From Petaurus breviceps papuanus (lineage: Eukaryota; Chordata; Mammalia; Diprotodontia; Petauridae): a stretch of DNA of 64,000 bases. Both the position numbers and the translations under genes were made by a program. Under the pieces are notes generated by a model, which was not told where the DNA came from, searched no databases, and worked only from the letters and a program-made list of their open reading frames with translations. The stretch is from contig JAMXIF010001194.1 in assembly GCA_028583685.1 (NCBI GenBank), forward strand, positions 22,360,313 to 22,424,312, written 5' to 3'. This document shows, in pieces, positions 37,100 to 61,488 of the stretch; position 1 is the first letter of the stretch; each line of letters starts with the position of its first letter.

Positions 37100-38070
37100 T
37101 TGTACAAATAGTTATTTTGACTATAGGTACCAATGTACCAGACATACGAAGGAGGAAAAGATCCAAAAAGCACAGAATTAAATCTCAGACCTTATTAATA
37201 AAAAAGGCAAGGAGGGGAAGGTTCATAACTGGGATAACATCAATAACTACCAACCTATCTACTCTCCCATCTATTACAAAATCTTTATGAAAATCATCTA
37301 TATATGAATTAAGGGAATCTTTGGTGAGGGTCCTGGGAAGGAACAATAGGGCTTTCAAAAGCAAGATTCATTAACCAACCACATCTTTACCATTTCACTG
37401 TTAACTAAATGATGTAGCAAAAATAAGGTGCCACTGTCTCTGCTTGCACAACTTAAACTTGTTTATAATCTGCTTTTAAAAAAAAAGTATTTGATTTCAT
37501 AAGACAAAATGTCACTTTATGTGCTCTCTTAGAAACTGTTTCCAAGTTATACATCAAAACCATTTAAAATTCCTTGAATGTATGACATTAGAAAACACTC
37601 AATGACCCTATGATGATAAACATTAGAAGTGGTACAAAAAGATAAACATTTGTCAAAGGTATTTGCTGCTATGATGGAGGAAATCCAGGGGAAGGTCTAG
37701 GCCAAAGAAGGATCCCTGGTGGATGGTGAAGTCTTCCAGATACTCCTGTTTGTAGATGGCCTTATGATGATCTATCTGCATGAAGTACCAGAACACTGTA
37801 GTGCCACCTGGAATAGCTCTGTAATCACTTAAAAGAGTTTAGATTGTCCATCCATATAACACAGACTAATTTGATGAAGATCTATTGGCTAGATTTCCAT
37901 CTGGATTGGTATTCTTCTCTGTCATTGTGTATATCTGGGACATGCTATTAAGAAACCATGAATTGGTCCCAGAGGTGAACAAGATCAGGAAGTGAGCTAG
38001 ATTGCTTTTGGGAAATTGCAAAGCTCTTTTACTGACCTTAAGCTTCCCATTTTGCTTGACTTGAACATCC
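37100..38070 (+). mobile_element. RTE-clade LINE fragment (reverse transcriptase)
   Basis: Translation in shifting frames gives RT-like blocks: NYQPIYSPIYYKIFMKII (RT motif region), a GFQK...SLTNHIFTI block, VDGEVFQILLFVDGLMM (the FADD-box region with the first aspartate kept), and AFGKLQSSFTDLKLP near the end. These are the usual RTE spacing and motifs. It is a truncated, multiply frame-shifted relic. Confidence 0.65.
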
Positions 38071-38071
38071 C

Positions 38072-38316
38072 ATGGTAGCATAATAGATAGAGCTCTAGGA
38101 CCCAGAGTCAGGAAAACTTGAATTCAAGTCCAGATTCAGACACTTGTTAGTTTTCCTGAGAAAATCACTTGAGTTTCCTCAACTGTAACATGGGGATAAT
38201 AATAGCACCTACCTTACAAGATTGTTTTGAGAATCAAGTATTTGCAAAAATAAAAACATTTAGTACAGTGCCTGGCACATAGTAAGTACTGTGTAAAAAC
38301 TTATTTCCTTTCTTCT
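38072..38316 (+). repeat. MAR1-like CORE-SINE
   Basis: Head AGCATAATAGATAGAGCTCT, GAATTCAAGTCC, CORE segment, and tail ACAGTGCCTGGCACATAGTA. It directly abuts the end of the RTE fragment. Confidence 0.75.
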
Positions 38317-38489
38317 CCCTTCCAATGGAAAAAAAAAAAGGCCGATCTTTTCAAGACTAACAATGTCACTATATAGTAGTAACTTATGGAATACAACTGC
38401 TTCAGAAGAAATGAGTATCAAGTTTGATACACTGATACCACTTAGTAAGCTTATGACCAAAGTGATCAAAGGGAAAGGGAAAGGCTCTA

Positions 38490-39195
38490 TTTACAAAGAC
38501 ATTCATAGATACACATTTTAATGTAGCAAAGAACTGGAAAACAAGGGAATAAAAATGACTGAACAAAATATGTAAATGAAAGATAGGAACTGAACCTGTG
38601 ATTTTCTTGGTAGAGGGAACTTCTAGGTAAAGAAAACCCTGCTTTGATGTAGGTTGTGACCTTCTCTGCTAAATACAGTCTTAGAGCTGCTTAGAGAACA
38701 AAGAAATTAAGTTATTTGCCCCGGGTTTCTTAAGAAGCTGTGTTGGAGTTGGAGCTAGAAACCAGGTCTTTCTAAATGAGGCCAATTCTCTAGTCATTTG
38801 CTTCAACACTTCTCAATATATGAATGTAATAGAATTCATTATTGCTGCCAAGAAATGACAAAAAAATGGTACTGAACTGAAACAAAGTGAAATAAACAGA
38901 ATCAGAACAATTACACAGTAACTATATCAAAAAGGAAAAAGAAATTATGAGCCTTAAGAACTCTGATCAATTCAACTACCAGAATTCTGACTACAGAAGT
39001 CAAAAGATGAAGCATGGTACCCAATGCTGGACAGAGATGAGGGATTCTAGAGGAATAATGAAATATGTATTTTTGACCAGGGACATTATGTAGTATTATT
39101 TCACTTGCCTATCATTACTTGTCAAAAGGTTGTTTTTAATGGGGAAGGGTGAATGGGAAAGCAAGTGATGATTCTATGTAAGAAAAGATTAGAAA
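38490..39195 (+). repeat. Old L1 3' end interrupted by a MIR-like piece
   Basis: The L1 C-terminal/3'UTR pattern (AAAGAACTGGAAAACAAGGG, GTGAAATAAACAGAATCAGA, AATGGGGAAGGGTGAATGGG) is split by a MIR-like insert at about 38585-38815 that carries AACCTG...AGAGCTGCTTAG-type sequence. Age looks high from the divergence. Confidence 0.5.
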
Positions 39196-39234
39196 ATTTA
39201 AAAACATATAGAAGAGACCATAAGCAATTATTTT

Positions 39235-40210
39235 AGTTATTGGGTGGACAGAAAGGTGGGGGAGTAGGTAAGGTTAGAATGGCTTTGAATGCTAGTGGAT
39301 TTTCTATTTGATCCTGAAGGGATTGGGTATCACTAGAATTTATTGAATTGGGGGTAGGGAGAGATGTGTGTGAGAAATTACTTCTCTCTTGTATTAACAA
39401 CTAATTATTCAATCAGAACCAAGGTTTCCCCCCTTTCTATTTCCCCATCCATAAATCAATCAGTATGGGAAATCTCTCTCTCAAAGATTTACCCAGGCTA
39501 AGATCTAATCAGACAGTAAAAGACATTCCAAGTTTGGGCTAATGGGAGCATTCCTGCTCATTGTTTTCACTCAGACAGGTTGGGGAAAGTGTTGGTTCTC
39601 TCTTTTGTCAGACAGGTGATATGGAAACCAATGTCTCTTTGCCAAGATTTGGGTGAACCAGGTCATGTACCCCAAGACCCTCACTGTAATACTCATTTTC
39701 TTACTGATTGTTAATCAATCAGAATTGATTGTCTCTCTCAGAAATACCAACATTACCAAGAGCATATAAATTGTGAACCTACCACCATGAGTGGTCTTTG
39801 GTCTAAGAGAGGTGGCCAAATGACCACCCTCTTATTAATAAATATGCTGGCATTATTAACAAAATTATTAAATTACTCAGAAATTATGTCTCTCAAAGTT
39901 TTTAAAATGTCATATGTGTGGCTTGGTTGGACCTGTGCTTCAGGAAAAAAATAATTTTGGCAGCTGAATGGAGCATGAACTGGAATGGGAAAAAATGCTG
40001 TGGCAGATAGACCCACTAGCAGGCTACTGCTATAGGCCAGGCCTGAGGAAATGAGAGCCTGTATCAGGGTGGCAGTGGAAGTATTAAGAGAGAAAGAGGC
40101 ATATCTGAAAGATATTGCAAAGGTAAAATCGACAGTCCCTGGCCACAGATTGAGTATGAAGTGAGAGAAAGTGAGGAGTCAAGAATGCCACCTAGGTTAT
40201 ACATTTTCGA
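39235..40210 (+). repeat. Unclassified marsupial interspersed repeat (host of the LTR)
   Basis: Parts read GGCTTTGAATGCTAGTGGAT, TTTTGGCAGCTGAATGGAGC, GACCCACTAGCAGGCTACTG and AAAGGTAAAATCGACAG in order, a pattern I recognise as a common long repeat of marsupial genomes without being sure of its class. Other pieces lie at 25905-26050, 33325-33600, 34560-34930, 40210-40540 and 54540-54770. Confidence 0.5.
39369..39912. mobile_element. Solo LTR of an endogenous retrovirus
   Basis: A block of about 545 bp that runs TG...CA interrupts an older repeat whose halves (39235-39368 and 39913-40210) join cleanly without it. Short direct repeats (ATGTG) flank it. Inside are a TATA-like CATATAAAT (about 39763) and AATAAA (about 39838) in the order expected of a plus-strand LTR. 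No internal retroviral sequence is present. It looks like an old single LTR left by recombination; the family is not named. Confidence 0.65.
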
Positions 40211-41159
40211 TAAATCAATCAATAAAGTATTAAGCTCCTACCATGTTTCTGACACAGTGCTGGGGATACAAAGACAAAAAAAAAATGGAACAGGGGAAAC
40301 ACAATGTAGGCGTACAAAATAGTAGCAGGATTGATCAAGAAAGGCCACACAGAGGTATTGAGGTGAGTTTTGATAGAAGCTAGGAGATTCTAAACTGCAG
40401 AGACAGAATGTAGGGAGTGGGTCCCAGTCATGGGGGACTACCAGTGCAAAGGGAGGAGATGGGGATGTCCTTGGGACCAGTAATTAAGACAATCTGGTTG
40501 GATGATGCAGGATTGAAGAAGAAACTCTAAATTAGATCTGGAGTAAAAGATGGTATCAAGGAATTGTATGGCAGGAAGAGAAGACAGGTTAATTACATGG
40601 TAAGAAAGAGGCAAAGAACATATGGACAATAAGAGTGTTCCATTGGTACCCTCACATTTTCATGGTCGAGAAAGGTAGGTCACTGAGGGACCTTACCTTT
40701 GGAAGTCTCCTGGGAAGATATGGACAAGAATCACACAAAGTGGACAAACATGGATGCATTTCCATCCACATTATTGGAAGGAACTTCCCAGCCAATGGGT
40801 TAACAGAGCTATCTGAGTATTTAAAGTGCTAAGTGCTCTACAGAGAATACAAAGAAACAACAGATCCAACCATCTATATGTTTTCATTTCAAGGGGGCAG
40901 GGGGGAGGAAGAAAGGGAGAGATAAAAGTTTTAAATAGATACAAAATGTATGCAAAGTAAATACATGGTAATTTCAGGGAATTGGCACTAACTACTGGGA
41001 GGGAAGGAGGAAGGGCAAGGAATAGAATTTGTAGGAAAATTCTTTCCAAGAGTCGAACCAATTCGTGAGCTGTGAACTACTCTTCTCGCACCTCCCCCGC
41101 CAAAAAAGGGGAGGGGGGGGGAGGAAGAAGGAAATGATTGTCCACTCGGTTGTAACCCA

Positions 41160-41380
41160 GTTACTGACCTATTTAGACTGAACCCTATATAAAGAAGGAC
41201 ACACTGATCCTTAACATAGTCCTACCACCCATGTCCTGTTCTTCGGCTGAGCAGACCTGTGGGATATTAATTCACATCCCCTGGCTTCCCACCTGCTTCG
41301 GCTCAACATTTTGGGCCACAAACCTAGGCCCACCGGCTTGCTCTCCAACTCCAGGGTCTGAACCAACAATTACTCCTTAG
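41160..41380 (+). other. TATA-containing LTR-like or promoter-like segment
   Basis: A perfect TATA motif CTATATAAAG (41187-41196) is followed by a C-rich, moderately GC-rich stretch that does not resemble the neighbouring AT-rich repeats. The arrangement recalls the U3/R part of an LTR, but no boundaries or duplications were found. It lies about 0.5 kb upstream of the GID8 island. Confidence 0.3.
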
Positions 41381-41589
41381 TGGGAGGAGTTAATAGCGTT
41401 AGCCGCCCCAGACCCACACCCAGATAAACTGGGTGACGCAACTACTATGCGACGCCCACCCACAGCGTCCATTTTGGCCTCTGGAGATGTCCTCTGATTG
41501 GCTCTCGTCCCTTCCCATAGATCCTCTGGGGGAAAAGCTGGCAGAGAGTTGGAAAAGGGACCGATAGAAAAAGTTTCTACGTAAAGGCG

Positions 41590-42250
41590 GAAGCGACGAT
41601 TTTGCGTTTCCGGTGTCCTTCCCATTCCCATCCCTTCACGGGAAGATTTCATTGGTCGTCGATTTGGAACTCTCGCGAGACATCGTTGAGCGGGAGGGGG
41701 CGGGTGGCCCATCTTCCCTCCTTTGCGGCCTCCGCCTACTTCTCCTCAGGCGCTTCTGCCGCCACCTCTCTCCCCCTCCCCCTTCCCCGACCCCCTCCCA
41801 CGAATCGGCCGTGGAGAAGGGGCCGTTGCCGAGACCGCGCAGCCAAGGAGGCGGGATCCTCACGGTAAGATGGCGTCGGCGGGGAGGGGGCCGCGGGGGG
41901 CCCAGGAAGCCGGGCCCGAGGGTGGCCTCCTCTCAGCCTTCCTCCATCCCTCCCGCCCTCGGGCTCGCTGAGTCCGACGCTGCCCTCCGCGGTGGGCGGG
42001 GCCGGGGCTGTGGGACGCAGTTTGTTTTGGTCTCGGGAGATCGGCTGGTCTGGGCCTGGTGGGGCCTCTGGCCTTGCACTTGAAATGGGAAGAAGAAGGA
42101 GGAAGGAGGGCGGCGACGAGAACCGGCGGCGGGCGGGCCGGGCAGTCTTATCGGCTGCACTCAGAGCCTGGTTGGTCTCGATGGCTGCGAAGGTAGTGGC
42201 GCCTGCTGGTAGGAAGTCTGCATGTCGTGGAGGCGCCTCTGGAGTGAAGT
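41590..42250 (+). promoter_or_regulatory. GID8: GID8 CpG-island promoter
   Basis: CpG-rich, TATA-less island around exon 1. Visible sites in order: ETS-like GCGGAAGC (41587-41594), an inverted CCAAT box ATTGG (41651-41655), the exact palindrome TCTCGCGAGA (41671-41680), which is the BANP/CGCG element of CpG-island promoters, and a YY1-type AAGATGGCGTC just after the exon 1 donor (41867-41877). Initiation probably falls between about 41690 and 41780. GC-rich open frames across this block are not genes. Confidence 0.8.
41700..41864 (+). other. GID8: GID8 non-coding exon 1
   Basis: The donor CTCACG|GTAAGA fixes the 3' edge at 41864. The 5' edge is approximate. The exon has no GID8-frame start; translation begins in exon 2. 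Confidence 0.65.
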
Positions 42251-43602
42251 AAGGCAGCCTCTTGTGTTTTTCTGTGTGTTAATATTTACGGTGGGCAAAA
42301 ACCCAGTCCAGAAGGGTGGGAGAATCTCCTTTTCGATCCTTTATCTTTGAAAAGGTGGCGTGGTCTGGTGGTGCAAAAAAAAAATTGCAATCGGAGACAC
42401 AGGAGACTTGAATTACCAGGATTTTGGATCGAAGGACCTGGGTTAGAATTCTGGGCTGCCATTAAGTAAATAACTATGTGACCTTGGGCCAGTCAACTTA
42501 CTTCTCAGTTTCTTCATCTGCAAAATGAGGGCGTTGGACTAGATGTCCCTTAGGTCCTTTCCAACTAAATCTGTGGTTCTATGCGATTTACTTTCAGTGA
42601 ATTTGATTAGTGACAGTCTTAGTTTCTTCTGTGTAATGGGAGCATTGACAATTGTACCCACAGAACTGTTGTGAAGAAAACTTTGAAATAAACCTTAAAA
42701 TGTTGTATCAGAAACTCTCATTGGAGGAAATGCAGAGTTTAGGTAAAATTCTCTTCTTACCCCTTAAGAAGCTCACCCGTAAGTTGACGTATAGGCAGTT
42801 AACTCAGAAAATTATAGGTAAATATTGCCGAGGAAAGGTGGCTAGGAAATTATTTGTCCGTCACCACTTAGGTTTTTGATCCAAGATTGGGTTTGTGGTT
42901 CTTATAGTTAATTTTACTTAGTGATAATGCCTTTGGTTAGACAACTCTTAAGGTAGTTGCAAAATGTTTAGGTATAAATTTGAATAAATTTCTGTGAGAA
43001 AGGTATGTTGTACAGTACTTCAACTTCAGGTGATGTCCTTACTGGAAGTTCTTGTTCAGAGTGGAGATGATAGTTAAGTTTTAAATGCAATCTTTACTCT
43101 CAAATTATGGTTACCATAATAGCAATTTAATGTTTTAATTTTAAAACGTTGGCTTTGGTTCTCAGGAAAATGAAACTTACATTTTAAAATATGTTTCAAA
43201 AGAATCTTTGATGTAAAAATTTCCAGGTATCTTAAACCTATGTAAATTGGTGTCTAAAATTTAAAAATACATATAATTACAAAATATTTGGAACAATCCA
43301 CTTTGAATTTATAAATATTTAGATTGTAATTTAGTCATTTTGTATTTATTAATGTTATATAACTATGAAGAAGGTAGAATAAATTTCAGAATTTAAAAAA
43401 ATTTTCTTCTGCACAATAAAGATCATAAATTCTGGGTACTTACAGTTTTCACCAGGAGAATTAACATTTGTGTTTAATAATCATTAATCGAGCTGTAAGT
43501 AATTTCTGTTCTTATGTGTATGAGATGATCAAGCTTTTATTTTTTAAACCAGTTTATGCATATTACTCATGACAAATTTCTTAACTTTTTTTTTACTTAT
43601 AG
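41865..43602 (+). other. GID8 intron 1
   Basis: The first 400 bp belong to the CpG island. A diverged MIR-type SINE is at about 42430-42585 (TGTGACCTTGGGCCAGTCAA, GGACTAGATGTCCCTTAGG). The rest is AT-rich, with nothing recognised. Confidence 0.6.
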
Positions 43603-56514
<12,912 letters not shown>

Positions 56515-57159
56515 AACATGTGCAGAAGGACAGCAAGCAACTTTACTACTGCACATTATTCTTCATTTATATCAGTCTGTGACTGAAGGATTTTTACTAC
56601 AGTACAGGACTTGATTTTTTTTTTTTTTTTGAGCAAACATCTTAAAGGGAGAAATGATCCTTTTAAATGCTGGAAAAAATGTTGCATTGAAAGGCACTGT
56701 GTCTCTTTGAAAGTCTGATTTAGGCTATGCACTATGATACATTTTTAAGAATTAGATAAATTGCATTTTGCATTTTAACATCCCAGTGCTTTTCTGATTG
56801 GCCACTGAAGGATTTTAGTTTAGTAGCCATTCAAGCGCTGCATTAGTAAAGAATATCAGTTCATCTGAATGCCTCACACTTAAAATGTTTGTAGAGCACT
56901 GATTATTTGCTTTATGTTGTTATAGTAGCCAGATAATGCATTTTCTTAAACACAAAGTTCTGTCAAGTTTTCATCAAGCATTTTTCTTCTAGGTCCCTTT
57001 TTTTTTTTTTGCATAGGAAAACAAGTGTATATATAAACTTGTAAATTGTAATTCAAGGACTTCTTTTGTGAGGGTGTTGTGTTTGATTTCTCTTTGGTAT
57101 TGTTTTTTTGGGTTGTATGGTTTCTAGGGGAGTGTGTATGGGGTCAGGGGTTGTATGTT

Positions 57160-57191
<32 letters not shown>

Positions 57192-58485
57192 TTTGGTGTT
57201 TTATATGGTGAGAGACTTATTCACAATGGATCAATGAACCATCTTTTTTTGCAGTCAGTCTTGCTGAAAATAAAGGTTTCTTTTTGATTTCAAGAATGAC
57301 CAAAATGGCTCTAAAGAGAGATGTAATCTCTTTAATAAGTTTTGTCACGATGGGATTTTTGCAGTGACACCAATAGTGTTAACTGCAGCCTTAAAAATGA
57401 CCATATCTGTCTCCTCTTTCCTTATGCTTCAGGAATCCTCTTGTGGGGGGATGATAGTAGTCCTTGTGCTGGTGGTGAATTTTTTTAAACATTTTGTGTT
57501 TTTATGAAAGTGGTAAGAGGCTTTTTGGGAAATTCACTTGTTCTGAAATTTTACTAAACTAATGATTAGCATCTATGGGACAGTTGTACTACAGAATTTT
57601 GCAAAGTACCATTCCTCTTTGTTCTTGATCAACTCTATAGATTTCACATTCTTACTCATTTATAGAATTGCAATCTTTCAGAAGTGCATAATGGCTTAAT
57701 TTCTCAGTGTTCTGTGTATGAATACTTTCTATATGCATAATTATATACATGAGTTAGCTAATATATTTGTGACATAAATATATGTTTGAGTGTACTTTTG
57801 AGCACTGTCTTTCCTAAATTAATGCTAACATTAAACTACATGAAGTATTCTAGACTGCTAAATAATCAAAATGAATTTGATGAAGAGAGCAGTGAAGTAT
57901 AACATTACAATGCACTAGCTCATCATAATAGATATGTCTTCTTGTAGATTAGAATGATTTAACTTCCCTTTGAATATTCAATGTGGAAAAATTTGTATTG
58001 ACACTTAAGGTTTAATGGAAAGTAGTGACCATTAATACTTGCATTGCATCATTCTGAATCTTGTTTTCCTTATTTTGCTTTTTAATTGGATTATCAGGTT
58101 AACTTGTGAAGGTTTATATGTGACAAGTATTTGTAATTAAGTACCTCTGGTATTGCTGTCATCTACAATTAATTGTTTTGCTATTTCACTTGGGTTGTAT
58201 TCATGTCGTTTTCTAACCTGCCACATTTCAGTTTTTATGGAGTAGCTAAATCCAGCAATGTTTAGTGTTCAGTTATATGTCTGTTTTATGTTATGTAATA
58301 GGTTGCAAAGATGAAACAACTGTAATTCTTCACTAGTGATAGTCAAGTTTTTCTTTCACCTGAATTTTTACAAGCTGAACTTCTTTATTTTGTTAGTATG
58401 AAGTACTGGGGTGTTTTCTTGCTTTGCACCCTGTGTTTCAGCCATGGTTGTACCACAGTAGAATAAATGCTGCAGTCAGGTGAAG
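56515..58485 (+). other. GID8: GID8 3'UTR with two polyadenylation signals
   Basis: AT-rich UTR after the stop. AATAAA occurs at 57269-57274 (followed by a T/G-rich stretch) and at 58462-58467 in GTAGAATAAATGCTGC, giving UTRs of about 0.8 and 2.0 kb. A (TA)n run lies at about 57166-57190 and T runs near 56609-56629 and 56998-57010. Which site is used cannot be read from sequence. Confidence 0.7.
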
Positions 58486-61003
58486 TTCATTCATTTCTTG
58501 AATCTTCATTCACCTGTTTGATTGCATCAACTTATTATACCTGAAAACATTTTCATATTTTTAACAGTACATTTCTTTATTATGGGAGTATTTCATTTGG
58601 GGATGGACTCAGATAAGTTAGGATAGAAAGGCAATTTTAATCTCCAAATGAAAGTTTCAGGAGCAGAAAGAAAAAATTAGACTAGGAGTAAAGATAAAGG
58701 CTGCATTTTAGCAAGCACCAAAATAGTTAAGTCTATAGTCCTTAGGCATCCTTTATTATTAGTGTATATAAGATAGCTTATGTATATAAATAATATAATA
58801 TATAATAATCAATTTGAAATATGCTTAAATGGTAGGGGCTATGAAATGTATAGTTATGGAAATATACATAGGAAATATCCCTGACATCAGTACATGAACA
58901 GATTTTATCTTATGCATGAAATGTTTTTAATAGGTGTTTATGGACAATTGTTGGGATTTTGTGGTTCCATTCAATGAGTTATATTAAAAATTCATTGATT
59001 TTTAGATATTAGTGAAAATTGGAAACGTGGACATTTATTTTTTCCATTTTTAAAATAGAAAAAAAATTTATTTTCCCCATGATATATATTACTCATGAAT
59101 TGGAAGCATCCTTCTGAATTAACTGTAAACTAAAAGTTCTCATTGATAAGAGTACTTGCCTCTTTATGACCACCTTAGTTTCTTCGTAGTACAAACAAAA
59201 TTTAAATTTGGCTTCAAATTACATTTGAAATAGATATATTAGTTTTTTCTGAAAATTCTATATTTGGATCTCACTGTTCTGATTAGATAGTGTAGCAGTG
59301 TTTTTTACAATGAATTAATTTTGGCTTTATATGCTTTCTTGTAGAAAGTGCCTTTGAAGTGAAAATTCCTAAGTGTTCTAGGACTTGTTATATTCCTAAT
59401 ATTGTGAAGTTGTAGGAAGAGTTACTCTTCCTTTCCCTGCTCTAAAATCCTTTAAAACCAGATTAGTAAAGCATTATTGGATTTTAATGACATGGTTTCC
59501 AGTTTCAAAAGTATAAAGGAAAAACTAATCTTCTCAATAGTCTTATCAGACTACTTTGTCCCCACTTTGAAACTTAGAACATATCAATGAGGAAGAGTTA
59601 ATAGAGAACCTAGGAATGGGAATTCATTTTAAGCCTTTGAGAGGCAAAACTTGTCTATTCATTCTTTCCCGGGAGCATTTATGATCTTTGACTGTAAATG
59701 CGAAACAGTACCTGAAAGCCTTTAGGTAAAAGGGTTTGTGGTATCTTTATTTTCCTATGACATCTATAAGCTGTTAATTTTGGGAAGCTGAGGGAACTAA
59801 TTGTATTTATTAAAGTGCTTTGTTAATTACCTTTTTGCAAATAGGTTAGGGTATCCCTGCTGGGTTGTCATTATCAAGTCTTAGTGCAAAGACTAAATTG
59901 AAAAACAAAGAAAGAATTGGGTTGTCTGCTGGACATTTATTTATCTTTAAGACTATTGAGCTTAGTAACAACCAATGGGGCTTGAAAATTTAGGTGAAAC
60001 AATGTAGCAAGTAGACTTAGTTTAAGCAGTGTGTCAACCTGATAAAAGTACAAAATCAGTTGTTGCTTCATTGAAATACTTACTTTGATGATTAAATACC
60101 CCATGTGGATTAATGTCATTGACATAACTGCTGTAATTAATGTTTTAGAAGTACATATTGTTAAATTAATGTAAACCATATAAATTTTATATTCTATATA
60201 AGATTATAATTTGGTCTAGTGATTTTTGTTTCAGTGGGAGTTTTTTACTCCATTTTTTCACCTTTAATATCTTGATAAGTGTTTCATTTCCTTTACTGCT
60301 AGTTCTAATTTGATAGTAAGGCTGTACATCTTTATTGGAGTGATCATTTGGATACAATTTTTGCTTCTGTAAAAAAGATGTTTTGCTAATAGCAAAGAAA
60401 AATTACCATTTAAAATTTACTGGGGTTTAAAGGGTAGAAAAAAAGAGAGCTTCAGATTTAGTCTTGATATAAGAAAAAACTGATAAACAATTACAGCAAT
60501 CCAAAACTGTAAGTAGTATTTTCCCCATCACTTGAAGTTTTCGAGCAAAGACTGGCTGGCCACTTTGGGATGTGTTGTAGAATGGATTGTTATTAGGCTA
60601 GAAGGCCATTGAGGTCCCTTAAAAGTTGGAAGTTGATGCTATTCAGTAGCATTTATCTTGTGTTTTCACCCTCTTATTATTTTTTAAATGTTTGTACCCA
60701 TTTTAATATAGTCCTTTGTAATACTATGATTCTTTAAAAAATTTTAAATTTAACAAAAGTATAAAAATGAGCCAGAATTTCCTGAGCTCTGGTAATTTAA
60801 TAATTGACCACTTTTTTCTTAAATGACCATGATCTGTCAGATAATAGTAGGATAACTTGAACAAACATTGTTTTTGCATCTCGATGCCATATTCTTTTGT
60901 GTCTTTATAGATGTCACTGGTTTTCTTAAATGTTAGGATAACTTTCATTCATGGAGAGATTAAGAGGGCATGTGTAATCTCTGCACTGCCACAGAAAAGA
61001 AAA
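58486..61003. other. Intergenic, no gene seen
   Basis: AT-rich sequence without recognisable genes or clear young repeats. The open frames at 59937-60179 and 60724-60948 are short and look random. In other mammals SLC17A9 follows GID8; it is not in this window. Confidence 0.55.
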
Positions 61004-61018
61004 CCATGTTCATTTTTA

Positions 61019-61317
61019 TTTTTTTTTTTTTAAAGCAATCAAGTAACTTGCTCAAGGTTACATGGCCAGTTATTTCTAGGTGTGGTGCTGAGTATCTGAG
61101 CCCGGATTTGATCCAGGTCATCCCGACACTGGAGCCGGTGCTCTAACTCGCTGAGCTACCTGGCCGCCTCTAAGCAATTAGGGTTAAGTAACTTGCTCAA
61201 GGTTAACACGGCCAGGTGTTTCTGGGTGGGTGCTAAGTGTCTGAGCCTGGGATTCGATCTCCAGGTCTTCTCAACACTGGAGCCGGTGCTCTTACTCGCT
61301 GTGCTACCTGGCCGCCC
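61019..61317 (-). repeat. Dimeric type B SINE with exact duplication
   Basis: Two monomers (61031-61169, 61170-61317), minus strand, joined through ...ACCTGGCCGCCTCTAAGCAATTAGGG, cut here at the junction near 61170. One exact 15-nt duplication CCATGTTCATTTTTA (61004-61018, 61318-61332) flanks the pair, so both monomers arrived together. Each monomer has CTTGCTCAAGGTTA and the GGTGCT...GAGC features of the family; the left monomer lacks a few bases near its start. Confidence 0.93.
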
Positions 61318-61488
61318 CCATGTTCATTTTTAAATAAAAGGGCAATTGAGGGTCTTGAAGGACAACTGTGCATCTGAAAATTTTATAAAATACTGAGATT
61401 TACTGGTGGGAGAAATGTGCATATCTATTTTTTTAAGTCCTATCCTGCTGAAGATGAGTAAAAACATGTAGATGAAAAAATGAACCAG

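Larger units (their letters stand above)
32826..41590. other. DIDO1-GID8 intergenic region
   Basis: About 9 kb between divergent promoters with no gene. It holds RTE-tailed, type B and MAR1-like SINEs (33085, 34205, 38072), old L1 tails (33715-33960, 38490-39195), two palindromic hAT miniature elements (35025, 36044), an RTE LINE piece (37100-38070), a solo LTR (39369-39912), and several pieces of an unclassified repeat family (33325-33600, 34560-34930, 39235-40540). Sequence nearest GID8 (41100-41590) gets GC-richer. Confidence 0.6.

Noticed and set aside
41377-42252. Open frames up to 156 codons around GID8 exon 1
   Set aside because: CpG-island composition again; they cross the exon 1 donor and are unrelated to the GID8 frame.
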